Counted from the stretch's first letter, positions 1 through 7,046 are shown. The stretch: 28,076 nt of DNA from Oscillospiraceae bacterium (GCA_015063445.1 SVUD01000024.1:1-28076), one strand, 5' to 3'. The notes: generated from the sequence alone by a model not told the origin. Translations and numbers: made by a program.

Positions 1-111
1 GTCGTGATTGGAAATACAGCTGATAATCCACTCCTCTTTTTCTGCAAACCATTTCCAAAAAGACTTGGCGGCTTCTTCGTTCATAACTTTTTTAGCAAAT
101 AATCCAAACAT
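1..111 (-). CDS. Hypothetical protein, 3' part beyond window edge
   Basis: Only the first 37 codons are inside the window. The gene starts with ATG at 111-109 on the minus strand, with a GGAGAA ribosome binding site about 6 bases upstream (118-123) and a good promoter behind it. The visible N-terminus reads MFGLFAKKVMNEEAAKSFWK and continues with a Trp- and Glu-rich helix (WFAEKEEWIIS). Such starts are seen in small uncharacterised Clostridia proteins, but I cannot name a family from 37 residues. Start and strand are well supported; function is unknown. Confidence 0.6.
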   Translation of the reverse strand, partial: MFGLFAKKVMNEEAAKSFWKWFAEKEEWIISCISNHD

Positions 112-152
112 ATTTATTTCTCCTAAATAAATTCTTATATATCGGCGAGTTT

Positions 153-182
153 ATTATATCATATAATCCGACCAAAAATCAA
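153..182 (-). promoter_or_regulatory. Sigma-A-type promoter for the partial gene at 1-111
   Basis: On the minus strand a TTGATT -35 box (177-182) is separated by 18 bases from a TATAAT -10 box (153-158). It lies about 40 bases upstream of the ATG at 111. Confidence 0.55.
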
Positions 183-201
183 GAATTTATTTAACTGAAT
201 C

Positions 202-253
202 ATAAATTGAACGATTCCCCATAAATTGAACGAAAGGGGTATAAAGTGAACGA
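202..253. repeat. Three direct copies of a 13-bp ATAAATTGAACGA motif
   Basis: ATAAATTGAACGA occurs at 202-214 and 221-233, and as ATAAAGTGAACGA at 241-253, giving periods of 19 and 20 bases. A CCCC run (217-220) and a GGGG run (236-239) flank the middle copy and could pair. The spacing is near two helical turns, like protein-binding iterons. No gene overlaps it convincingly. Confidence 0.6.
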
Positions 254-312
254 TTTGTATTTTACTGCTAAAAACAAAAAGGCTTGCAACTTTAATCGCT
301 TTCGTAGAAAGT

Positions 313-557
313 GTATATCATCTGTCCGAAAACGAGTATATCTCGCTTTTGGACGAGTATATCATCAATGCGGAGCATTGTATATCATCATTACGGAGGT
401 TTAATACACGCTAAAAGCGTGATGATATGCAAAAAAGAGCGAAATGAATCGCTCTTTTTGATGATATCCACCACACTTCGTGCGGTGATGATATGCCATT
501 ACTCCGTAATGGATAAAAAAAGACTGCAATTTTGTATCAAAATTACAGTCTTTTTTT
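313..557. repeat. Composite array of small hairpins bounded by GTATATCATC / GATGATATNC modules
   Basis: GTATATCATC appears at 313-322, 357-366 and 380-389. Its inverted form GATGATAT(G/C)C appears at 421-430, 460-469 and 487-496. Each interval holds an inverted repeat: 323-355 (imperfect), 367-379 (AATGC/GCATT, 3-nt loop), 407-421 (CACGC/GCGTG), 432-459 (11-bp perfect), 470-486, 496-512 (7-bp, 3-nt loop) and 515-557 (long, A-run to T-run). In addition ATTACGGAG at 390-398 is complementary to 502-510. Two more 3-nt-loop hairpins follow at about 572-586 and 598-612. The stretch looks non-coding; the short reading frames across it are low complexity and follow the palindromes. Possibly nested MITE/REP-like elements. 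Confidence 0.65.
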
Positions 558-640
558 GGTCGGAATGCAACATTCGCCGTAGGCGAAACAAGATTTGGTA
601 TGCGCAGCATACATCAAAGACTGGAATCTGACAGGAAAGG

Positions 641-673
641 AAAAAGACGTTTGATCGCAGTGCGACAAACGTC
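641..673 (-). terminator. Intrinsic terminator of tRNA-Pro
   Basis: GACGTTTG (646-653) pairs with CAAACGTC (666-673), with an inner TCGCA/TGCGA stem. In the minus direction this is followed by TTTTT (645-641). It sits directly downstream of the tRNA 3' end. Confidence 0.75.
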
Positions 674-679
674 CCTTGA

Positions 680-755
680 TGGTCGGAATGACAGGATTTG
701 AACCTGCGACATCTTGCTCCCAAAGCAAGCGCGCTACCATCTGCGCTACATCCCG
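680..755 (-). tRNA. tRNA-Pro (anticodon UGG)
   Basis: Read on the minus strand, the sequence folds as a 76-nt cloverleaf. The acceptor arm is CGGGATG paired with CATTCCG. There is a D-arm, and an anticodon stem CTTGC/GCAAG around the loop TTTGGGA, giving anticodon TGG. The T-arm contains GGTTCGAATCC. The discriminator A (683) and the terminal CCA (682-680) are encoded. A consensus promoter lies 60-90 bases upstream and an intrinsic terminator lies directly downstream, so it is probably transcribed alone. Confidence 0.95.
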
Positions 756-766
756 ATTATTCAATT

Positions 767-796
767 TTAGCGTTTTTAGTGATTAGGAAAACGCTA
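767..796 (-). other. Hairpin in the 5' leader of pre-tRNA-Pro
   Basis: TAGCGTTTT (768-776) and AAAACGCTA (788-796) form a 9-bp perfect stem 12 bases upstream of the mature tRNA 5' end. A second small stem (GTGCT/AGCAC, about 798-810) lies just upstream. Both are in the transcribed leader, where they could affect processing. Confidence 0.45.
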
Positions 797-817
797 TGTG
801 CTAACAGCACGGAAAAC

Positions 818-846
818 ATTATATCAAAATAAAGAGAAAAAGTCAA
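818..846 (-). promoter_or_regulatory. Sigma-A-type promoter of tRNA-Pro
   Basis: On the minus strand TTGACT (841-846) is separated by 17 bases from TATAAT (818-823). The downstream transcript would contain a short leader followed by the tRNA. Confidence 0.7.
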
Positions 847-874
847 TAACTTTGAAAAATATTTTTAGCAGTGC

Positions 875-914
875 CTCAGGCGTAGAAAAGATATTTCATA
901 CGCCTGAGCTTTTT
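875..914. terminator. Inverted repeat after the toroid gene, terminator-like
   Basis: CTCAGGCGTA (875-884) is perfectly complementary to TACGCCTGAG (899-908). It lies just downstream of the stop of the minus-strand toroid gene and upstream of the tRNA promoter. The T-run (910-914) is on the plus-strand side. A classical U-tract for the minus transcript is therefore missing, and the hairpin may act as a 3' stabiliser or a bidirectional stop. Confidence 0.5.
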
Positions 915-917
915 AAT

Positions 918-1961
918 TTAGATAAAAGGTCTTCTGTCAAGAACAAGGCGAAGCGGCTTTTCGGTAATTATCTTATCGGGGAGCGCCGCTTGAAGCTCCG
1001 CGAGAGCAGAGAGCGATCCGAAAAGCATATGAAGATCGTTAAATCCGTCGTGTGTTGAATAGTCTAACGATAGTAGATAATCAACGTATTTTTCGGCGAA
1101 ATCTTCAAGTAAAGCGACAACCTCAGAGCGCCTATGAGTTGTTTTGCGCGAAGCGCGAGTCAGACAGTACACGAGATCCACCTCAATAAAGTTTATAGCT
1201 TTACCGAAGTTTTTCGGAAGACCGTCTCCGTAATACATTTCGATACAGGAATCAATGATTTTTTCGGGATAGCGGATTGGCATTTTTGCATATTCATGGT
1301 TGAATAAATAGTGAAAACCGCCGGCCATATAAGAATAAGCCGCATCGGGAGAGTTTTTGCCGTTTGGATATCTTATACTTGTCAAGGGAGACTTTTCCGT
1401 ATATCCGTTTTTCCAGAATCCCGTGTCGGCATTCGCGTTTTCCCACATCCATTTGAAATAATTGTTGCTGAAATCCTCGGTTATTTCCCCCGAGTTAACA
1501 AGAGCCGCATAAATTCCCGCGCCTTTATGTGACTCAGGCCAAGGGTCGTTCCAATTAAGTCCGTCGAGAAGGGAATAAAGCCCATCTTTTGTCATATAGG
1601 GATAAAGTCCTGTAAGCTTGTAGCGAGGCTTGACGTCAAAAAGCTGAAGAGCGCCAAGACAATGAGCCGTAGTATGTATCGGATGATGCGTAGCCTCGGT
1701 AAACATTCCCGTTTCGCTGTCTTGAAGCGAAAGCAGAGCGCTGACTCTCAAGTTTCGCGTTTGTTCATCACAGTCAAATTCATTGACTGTATAAAGAATA
1801 TTCATCGCATCTGCGCAGCCGTATTCATTAATACCGAGTTCACGGTCATTCTTTTCGTTTTGCCAAAGCCAACGGCAGTATGTACCGCGTTCAAGCTCGT
1901 GGCTCTTTACCGTTTCGATAGCAGCTCTGATTATCGGTATTACGTTTAGCCTTTTGTTCAT
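918..1961 (-). CDS. Predicted cytoplasmic alpha/alpha-toroid protein of unknown function
   Basis: 347 residues with no signal peptide or membrane segment. The protein is helix-rich and carries repeated helix-pair motifs, for example a Gly-Met-Phe-Thr-Glu stretch followed by HHPIHTTAHCLGALQLF, and later WMWENANADTGFW. This resembles the (alpha/alpha)6 toroids of prenyltransferase/squalene-cyclase-like and some polysaccharide-acting proteins. The His- and Trp-rich loops suggest a binding or catalytic cleft, but I see no diagnostic catalytic set. The start is ATG at 1961, with a GAGGA ribosome binding site overlapping the TGA stop of the upstream beta-helix gene, so translation of the pair is probably coupled. 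The partner suggests a role in carbohydrate turnover. This is inference; the exact reaction is unknown. Confidence 0.7.
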   Translation of the reverse strand: MNKRLNVIPIIRAAIETVKSHELERGTYCRWLWQNEKNDRELGINEYGCADAMNILYTVNEFDCDEQTRNLRVSALLSLQDSETGMFTEATHHPIHTTAHCLGALQLFDVKPRYKLTGLYPYMTKDGLYSLLDGLNWNDPWPESHKGAGIYAALVNSGEITEDFSNNYFKWMWENANADTGFWKNGYTEKSPLTSIRYPNGKNSPDAAYSYMAGGFHYLFNHEYAKMPIRYPEKIIDSCIEMYYGDGLPKNFGKAINFIEVDLVYCLTRASRKTTHRRSEVVALLEDFAEKYVDYLLSLDYSTHDGFNDLHMLFGSLSALAELQAALPDKIITEKPLRLVLDRRPFI

Positions 1962-1973
1962 AAAGAGAATTCC

Positions 1974-3437
1974 TCAGTTTGATTTAATTACGAGATCCTT
2001 ATAGTTTTCGGGAGCATAGGTTACTACGCATTCCGCTCCGTTTTCGGTTTTAATGTCTGATATTGTAAGCGTTTTGGGAGTTACGTATGGGAAGGGAAGA
2101 GTAGTCTTCGCTCCCGCGCATTCGCCAAATATCGAAAATCTTGTGTTTTCCGCGGGGATATCGGTTCCGATGTAGAGCGTAAAGCCGTCGATTACGACGT
2201 TGTTCGCCATAATACATTGATAACCAAAGTTGTGATCTCCCGGGTTGCTATCGGAAATGATAGTACACTTGTCTTTAGGTGTAGTATACCATTCGCATCT
2301 TCTTATAGTAATATCTCCGTCCCAAAGTGCGCCGTAGTCAGCGCGTAAAGAGATGAAAGAGTCTTTTCCCGTTATGACCTTGGAATCTTCAATAATGAAT
2401 TCACCGTGTCCGATAAGCTGAATGTGCTGATGTCCGAGCGTACAATTCTTAATATAAGCGTTTGTAACGCCCTGATGCGCATCAAAGCGTGAGAATATGC
2501 AGTTTTCGAGATAAAGATTTTTGCAGAAATTAGAGGTATAAACACCCCAGTATTTATTGTTTGAGACGTCAATAGTTTGCTTCACGTTAATGCATTTTAC
2601 GTCGATTGATGACCAGAAGCTCAGGTCATAAGAGCCCATCGGAACGTTTTTTTCGGGATTTCCTCTGCTTGCTGTGTAATAGGTAAATCTCGGCGTAACC
2701 GTAGCGTTTTTGATGACAATATCAAAGGACTTTTCACTTCTTATGAATCCATGATACGGAGCGCCGTGCTCTCCTTCGTTTTCGACGTAATGCTCGAATC
2801 CGTCTATTGTCACGTGCGAGCGATTAATCAAGAATCCTCGTTGATGATATCTGTAGAAGGATTCGGCTTCGTTTGCGACCGTCGTGAAAATACCGCCCTT
2901 AACGGTTATAGGTTCGTCATTACATGATCTTGCGATAGCCGTTGTAACGGTAGTATAATCCCAGTCTATAGACGGATAAATGCTTCCGTCCTCACGGAGA
3001 ATAAAGCAATCGCTTTGCGGTGTTCCGGAGTTCATATTGAGACCTTTTCGAATAAAGATTTTTTTATTCTCATCATAAACTCTTATATACAAATCACCCT
3101 CGTGTGAAATATTGAGATTAGCTTGTTTACGGCTGAGAGAGTCGATTTTTATCTCATATTCGGGATGATCAGAGGCAATAATAAAAACGTATGAGTCTAT
3201 TTTTTCAAGGCTTCTGTCATCAATTATAAATTTCGTTTTTCCGAAATCAACGTCAGTTTTAATAATTGCGCTTTTGTTCTCGCCGCCGATATAATATGTA
3301 GCGTCATCTTTGGTTTTTACAGGGGTACCGGTACGGTTGGCTTCTTCATGGCAGGCTATAATAGCATCAAAATCATTGGTCACACCGTCTCCGACAGCTC
3401 CAAAATCCTCATAACATAAAATCTTGTTTTTGTTCAT
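1974..3437 (-). CDS. Pectate-lyase-superfamily (right-handed beta-helix) protein
   Basis: 487 residues. Near the N-terminus (about residues 10-22) is FGAVGDGVTNDFDAI, the hallmark start of Pectate_lyase_3/GH28-like beta-helix proteins. The body has repeating beta-helix coils (patterns such as ITIRRCEW, LYLENCIFSRFD, AYIKNCTLG). There is no signal peptide, so the protein looks intracellular, unlike typical secreted pectinases. It may act on imported oligosaccharides, or serve as a scaffold or epimerase-like enzyme. It is the first gene of a two-gene operon with the toroid protein. The ATG at 3437 starts exactly where the family fold begins. The nearest good Shine-Dalgarno (AGGAG, about 3459-3463) lies about 21 bases upstream, with a small GGGC/GCCC hairpin in between. 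The substrate cannot be told by eye. Confidence 0.8.
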   Translation of the reverse strand: MNKNKILCYEDFGAVGDGVTNDFDAIIACHEEANRTGTPVKTKDDATYYIGGENKSAIIKTDVDFGKTKFIIDDRSLEKIDSYVFIIASDHPEYEIKIDSLSRKQANLNISHEGDLYIRVYDENKKIFIRKGLNMNSGTPQSDCFILREDGSIYPSIDWDYTTVTTAIARSCNDEPITVKGGIFTTVANEAESFYRYHQRGFLINRSHVTIDGFEHYVENEGEHGAPYHGFIRSEKSFDIVIKNATVTPRFTYYTASRGNPEKNVPMGSYDLSFWSSIDVKCINVKQTIDVSNNKYWGVYTSNFCKNLYLENCIFSRFDAHQGVTNAYIKNCTLGHQHIQLIGHGEFIIEDSKVITGKDSFISLRADYGALWDGDITIRRCEWYTTPKDKCTIISDSNPGDHNFGYQCIMANNVVIDGFTLYIGTDIPAENTRFSIFGECAGAKTTLPFPYVTPKTLTISDIKTENGAECVVTYAPENYKDLVIKSN

Positions 3438-3470
3438 TGTAAACTTAGGGCGCAGCCCACTCCTAAAAAA
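3438..3470 (-). promoter_or_regulatory. Leader with distant Shine-Dalgarno and intervening hairpin
   Basis: On the minus strand TTAGGAG is followed by GGGCTGCGCCC (a 4-bp stem with a 3-nt loop) and then TAAG before the ATG. The hairpin would bring the distant AGGAG nearer the start. Alternatively, TTAGG could pair with CCTAA and mask it. Either arrangement is unusual for this window. Confidence 0.4.
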
Positions 3471-3487
3471 TTAACCTAAAAGGTTAA
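3471..3487. promoter_or_regulatory. 17-bp palindromic operator at the transcription start
   Basis: TTAACCTAAAAGGTTAA is a perfect inverted repeat (7-bp arms, 3-nt centre). It begins 5 bases downstream of the -10 box of the beta-helix operon promoter and so covers about +1 to +17. That is the classical position for a repressor operator. No regulator gene lies next to it in this window. Confidence 0.6.
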
Positions 3488-3491
3488 AATA

Positions 3492-3520
3492 ATTATAAAG
3501 AACTGTTTCGAAAATGTCAA
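3492..3520 (-). promoter_or_regulatory. Consensus promoter of the beta-helix/toroid operon
   Basis: On the minus strand a perfect TTGACA (3515-3520) and a perfect TATAAT (3492-3497) are separated by 17 bases. This is the strongest promoter match in the window, and a downstream operator (3471-3487) suggests it is tightly repressed. Confidence 0.8.
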
Positions 3521-3551
3521 GGCGATGTGAAGAAAAACTTTACCAAAAATA

Positions 3552-3581
3552 TTGACAAATTTATGTGCAATGTGCTATACT
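3552..3581 (+). promoter_or_regulatory. Sigma-A-type promoter of the DUF3810 gene
   Basis: TTGACA (3552-3557), an 18-base spacer and TATACT (3576-3581), with a TG one base upstream of the -10 box. It lies about 115 bases before the ATG at 3697. The leader contains A/T-rich inverted repeats (about 3590-3620). Confidence 0.7.
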
Positions 3582-3696
3582 TGTCGTATCTTTTTTTATG
3601 CGAAAAAAAGAATTTTTTTCCTTGTATTTTTGATATCTGTCGAGGCGAAAAGGAAAGTGCTTAAAAAGAAAAACGGAAAGGATATAAGGTAGATCA

Positions 3697-4788
3697 ATGC
3701 GAAAAAATGCAAACAATTACATGTCAAATATTGCTAAAGTATTGCTTTTGATTGCTGCCCTTTCGTTTTTCGTTCTGTTTATCGCGAGAAGAAACAGCGA
3801 GTTTGCCGAGTGGGTAAGCGCAAATATCGGATACTATGTGAGGATGGCGCTTGCTAAGATGTCCTCAGTCGTCCCGTTTTCTATCGGCGAGGTTCTTATA
3901 TGCCTCTCTCCCGTCATAATAATAGCCGTTATAGTCGTGGGAGCAAGAAAAAGTGATGGCAAAAGCCGTATCAGATTTCTTTCGGGTGTTCTTGCCGTGC
4001 TGTCCCTCTTTTATACGGGATACGTCTATACTCTCGGAGTAGGCTATAACAGAATGCGTATTCAGGAAAGGCTTAATATAGAAAGCGTTGAAATAACCGG
4101 AGAAAATCTATATTCAACAGCTTTGCTTCTAAAAGAGGAGTGTGAAGCTCTTCTTGATGAAATAGATTTTTCGGAGAGCGGAAGCTCTGTATCCGATATT
4201 GATTTTTCCGATATGTCGGATGAAGCTCTTATCGGCTATGAAGCTCTTGAAAAAGATTTCCCGACTCTTGATATAAAAAGCTTTGATTCCGCAGCTAAGC
4301 CCGTGCATTTCAGTAAGGTAATGACGTGGCTTGATCTGCTCGGTGTTTATACGTATTTTACGGGCGAGTCTAACGTAAACGTCCACTATCCCGATTATAC
4401 GATCCCTCATACCGTAGCGCATGAAATGGCGCATCAGCGCGGAATTGCGCGTGAGGACGAGGCGAATTTCGTTGCATTTCTCGTTTGCGCGCGTGCTGAC
4501 AGCGCGTACGTCAGATATTCGGGATACTTGAATATGCTTGAATACGTAGCATCGGCGCTTTATAAAACCGATAAAAAGCTTTACCGTGAGCTTGTTTTGT
4601 CATACGATAGCAGAATAAAGGGCGAGATAAACGCCTTAAACGAGTTTTATCACGCAAATAGAAACGAAACGCTCGGTAAGCTTTCCGATACAGTAAACGA
4701 CAACTACCTGAAGGCGCAAGGTACGGAGGGCGTAGTCAGCTACGGTCTTGTAGTAAAGCTTTGCGTCGCGTATTACAATGATAAATAG
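3697..4788 (+). CDS. DUF3810 family membrane protein with zinc-metallopeptidase motif
   Basis: 363 residues. Three N-terminal hydrophobic segments (about residues 9-29, 57-82 and 90-113) anchor a C-terminal domain. That domain carries HEMAH (His242, Glu243, His246) followed by RGIAREDEANF, the HExxH...EDEAN arrangement of DUF3810 proteins. By family knowledge these are putative zinc-dependent membrane proteins of unknown substrate. Glu255 is a possible third zinc ligand. The start is ATG at 3697, with a GGAAAGGATATAAGG-like purine-rich stretch upstream. It has its own promoter and is followed by a 148-base gap before murA, so co-transcription with murA is possible but not shown. The topology puts the metal site either outside the membrane or at its surface. 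Confidence 0.85.
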   Translation: MRKNANNYMSNIAKVLLLIAALSFFVLFIARRNSEFAEWVSANIGYYVRMALAKMSSVVPFSIGEVLICLSPVIIIAVIVVGARKSDGKSRIRFLSGVLAVLSLFYTGYVYTLGVGYNRMRIQERLNIESVEITGENLYSTALLLKEECEALLDEIDFSESGSSVSDIDFSDMSDEALIGYEALEKDFPTLDIKSFDSAAKPVHFSKVMTWLDLLGVYTYFTGESNVNVHYPDYTIPHTVAHEMAHQRGIAREDEANFVAFLVCARADSAYVRYSGYLNMLEYVASALYKTDKKLYRELVLSYDSRIKGEINALNEFYHANRNETLGKLSDTVNDNYLKAQGTEGVVSYGLVVKLCVAYYNDK

Positions 4789-4936
4789 CCTTCGACTGAA
4801 AGCTAAAATTCATCTTCCTTTAGTCAAACGTCAAATTTTCTTTAATAGTCTTTCTTTGCGCTCGTGCTGACAGTAACCCCGTTTTTTATAACGAATAAAA
4901 TGTAGTATCTTAAGTAGGGTATAGGAGCTTCATTTT

Positions 4937-6175
4937 ATGAGTAAAATTACGGTCAGCGGTGGAAAAAGGCTTTTCGGAGTTATAGAGCCGTCAGGCTCAA
5001 AGAACGGCGCTTTGCCGATAATCTTTGCCACGCTTTTGAATTTCGGTGTATCCGAGCTTTACGGGGTTGCGGATATAGGTGATGTGGAAATAGCGGTAAA
5101 AATAGTGGAGCATTTCGGCGCTCTGGTTGAGCGCTCGGGCTCTACCTTGAAAATAGACACGAGAAATATTTCATACAAAAAGCCTCCGTCGGAGCTGACC
5201 TCGAAGATCCGCGCCTCCTCATATCTTATGGGAGCGTGTCTTGCGCGATTTGGCGTTTTTGATATATCGGATATAGGAGGCTGTAACTTTTGCAACAGGC
5301 CATTGGATATGCATGTGAGCGCAGCTCTTTCGCTTGGCGCGGAGCTGAAGAACGGAATGCTTTACGCAAAAAGGCTCTCGGGCGGAACGGTAAAATTCGA
5401 TAAAAAATCCGTAGGCGCGACCATAAACGCCTTGCTGATGGCAACGTATGCCGATAGCGAGGTTGAAATTACAGGCGCGGCAGAGGAGCCGCACGTCAGA
5501 GCGCTTGTTGATTATCTTGTATCCTCAGGCGCGAAAATCGAATTTCTCAAAGAAAAAATAAGAGTTTTTCCAAGCGCGCTTAACGGCGGCTCGGCAAGAA
5601 TAATTCCCGATATGATAGAAGCCGGAACCTACCTTCTATTAGCTCCTTTAACGGAAGGAAGAATAACGGTAAAAAGATCTGCCTCGCTTGAGCTTGATGA
5701 ATTCTTTAACTCGCTAACGGATGCGGGAATATCTATTTCGCAAAGCGGCGGTGATATAACGGCATACGGTGCGCCTGAGCGTCCAATACGCATAAAAACT
5801 GCGCCGCACCCGGGATATCCCACCGACCTTCAGCCTCAGATTGCTCCGCTCATGGCGAAATATTTTGGCGGAATTATCGACGAGTGTGTCTGGCAAAACA
5901 GATTTTCATATCTTGATACTCTGTATTCATTCGGAGTGCATCATTGTAAATCAAATTCAAGAGCGGTAATTTTACCCTCGGATATACGCTCGGGCAGATG
6001 CGATGTGCCCGATCTTCGAGGCGGAGTAGCTGCTCTTATGTGCGCTCTTTCCGCAAACGGCGAGAGTGTAATAGGGAAATATGAAATAATAAAACGAGGC
6101 TATGAAAGGCTTTCAATAAAATTAAATTCGCTTGGTGTAAGGGCCATAGAAGCGAATGATAAAGAAGAGGTATAA
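4937..6175 (+). CDS. murA: UDP-N-acetylglucosamine 1-carboxyvinyltransferase (MurA)
   Basis: 412 residues, close to the usual 415-435. The enzyme transfers enolpyruvate from PEP to UDP-GlcNAc, the first committed step of peptidoglycan synthesis, in the cytoplasm. Visible active-site motifs are SGSKNGALPI (Lys22-Asn23 equivalents), KIRASSYLMG (Arg91 equivalent), GGCNFCNRPLD (the Cys115 equivalent attacked by fosfomycin, plus the following Arg), HPGYPTDLQPQ (Asp305 equivalent), NRF, DLRGG and KRGYERL (Arg397 equivalent). The active-site loop is unusual: the common I-G after GGC-x is replaced by F-C. This may mark a MurA-like paralogue rather than the main housekeeping copy. An AGGAG ribosome binding site at 4926-4930 supports the ATG at 4937. 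The stop is immediately followed by the start of the PLP kinase gene. Confidence 0.93.
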   Translation: MSKITVSGGKRLFGVIEPSGSKNGALPIIFATLLNFGVSELYGVADIGDVEIAVKIVEHFGALVERSGSTLKIDTRNISYKKPPSELTSKIRASSYLMGACLARFGVFDISDIGGCNFCNRPLDMHVSAALSLGAELKNGMLYAKRLSGGTVKFDKKSVGATINALLMATYADSEVEITGAAEEPHVRALVDYLVSSGAKIEFLKEKIRVFPSALNGGSARIIPDMIEAGTYLLLAPLTEGRITVKRSASLELDEFFNSLTDAGISISQSGGDITAYGAPERPIRIKTAPHPGYPTDLQPQIAPLMAKYFGGIIDECVWQNRFSYLDTLYSFGVHHCKSNSRAVILPSDIRSGRCDVPDLRGGVAALMCALSANGESVIGKYEIIKRGYERLSIKLNSLGVRAIEANDKEEV

Positions 6176-6176
6176 A

Positions 6177-7046
6177 ATGAAAAGAATAATGACTGTGCAG
6201 GACATTTCCTGCGTTGGAAAATGCTCGCTTACCGTTGCGTTACCCATAATAAGCGCCGCGGGCGTTGAGTGCGGAGTAATGCCTACCGCTGTGCTTTCTA
6301 CTCATACGGCGTTTCCGAAGTTCACCTTCTGCGATCTTACCGATGAAATAGAGCCAATTTCAAAAACTTTTTCCGAGCTTGAAATAGATTTTGACGCTAT
6401 ATATACGGGATATCTCGGTTCGGAGCGTCAGCTTGCGCTTGTCGATAAGTTCTTCACCGATTTCGGCACGGAAAAGACTCTTATAGTAATTGATCCCGTT
6501 ATGGCTGATAACGGTGTGCTTTATAAAGGATTTACCGAGGATTTTGCGGCTAAAATGGCAGAGCTTTGCAAAAGGGCGGACTTGATTATCCCAAATCTTA
6601 CCGAGGCGTCCTTTATGCTCGGCTTTGAGTATAATCCCGATTATGACGAGGACTACATAAGATACGTTCTCAAAAAGCTTACCGACCTCGGCGCAAAAAG
6701 AGCCGCACTCACAGGCATACAGCTCGAGGACGGAAAAATAGGAGTTTACTTCTACGATAGTACGAAGGATACCTACTATTCCTACTTTAACGATTATCTT
6801 CCCGTAAGCTATCACGGAACGGGTGATATATACGCATCAGCAGTTCTCGGCGCGCTTATGCGAGGAATGAGCTTTGAGAAATCTCTTTCACTCGCGGTAG
6901 ACTTCACGCTTGAATGTATGAAGAAAACCATGGCTGACGAAAATTCAAGATTTTACGGCGTTAATTTCGAGGAGGCTCTTCCTTTCTACGTAGAAAAAAT
7001 CAACGCATTGGAAAAGAAAAAAATCAAGCCCGTTAAAAAAGCTTGA
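6177..7046 (+). CDS. Pyridoxine/pyridoxamine/pyridoxal kinase (ribokinase-fold)
   Basis: 289 residues from ATG at 6177 (MKRIMTVQDISCVGKCSL). This start has an AAGAGG ribosome binding site at 6165-6170 and lies 1 base after the murA stop. An alternative ATG at 6156 would overlap murA and has a poor ribosome binding site. The N-terminal QDISCVGKCS and AAGVECGVMPTAVLSTHT match the PdxK/PdxY group. Further motifs are VIDPVMADNG, a central PNLTEA, and GTGDIYASAVLGAL, which is the anion-hole/catalytic Asp signature (GTGD). It phosphorylates B6 vitamers to supply PLP. It could also be annotated as a phosphomethylpyrimidine-kinase-like protein. It is probably co-transcribed with murA. Confidence 0.88.
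   Translation: MKRIMTVQDISCVGKCSLTVALPIISAAGVECGVMPTAVLSTHTAFPKFTFCDLTDEIEPISKTFSELEIDFDAIYTGYLGSERQLALVDKFFTDFGTEKTLIVIDPVMADNGVLYKGFTEDFAAKMAELCKRADLIIPNLTEASFMLGFEYNPDYDEDYIRYVLKKLTDLGAKRAALTGIQLEDGKIGVYFYDSTKDTYYSYFNDYLPVSYHGTGDIYASAVLGALMRGMSFEKSLSLAVDFTLECMKKTMADENSRFYGVNFEEALPFYVEKINALEKKKIKPVKKA

Noticed and set aside
313..496. CRISPR array
   Set aside because: The 10-base modules change orientation half way, intervals are unequal (13-34 bases) and the intervals are themselves palindromes. No cas genes are near.
311..631. Open frames on both strands across the hairpin array (311-631 plus; 401-764 minus)
   Set aside because: They run through palindromes and the tRNA-Pro gene, have no good ribosome binding site, and their composition is dictated by the repeats.
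4800..4840. Terminator after the DUF3810 gene (GACTGAAAG...CTTTAGTC)
   Set aside because: The stem is short, has a bulge and lacks a T-run, so it is too weak to call.
6156..6176. Earlier ATG of the PLP kinase
   Set aside because: It lies inside murA with no clear ribosome binding site; the ATG at 6177 has AAGAGG and matches the family start.
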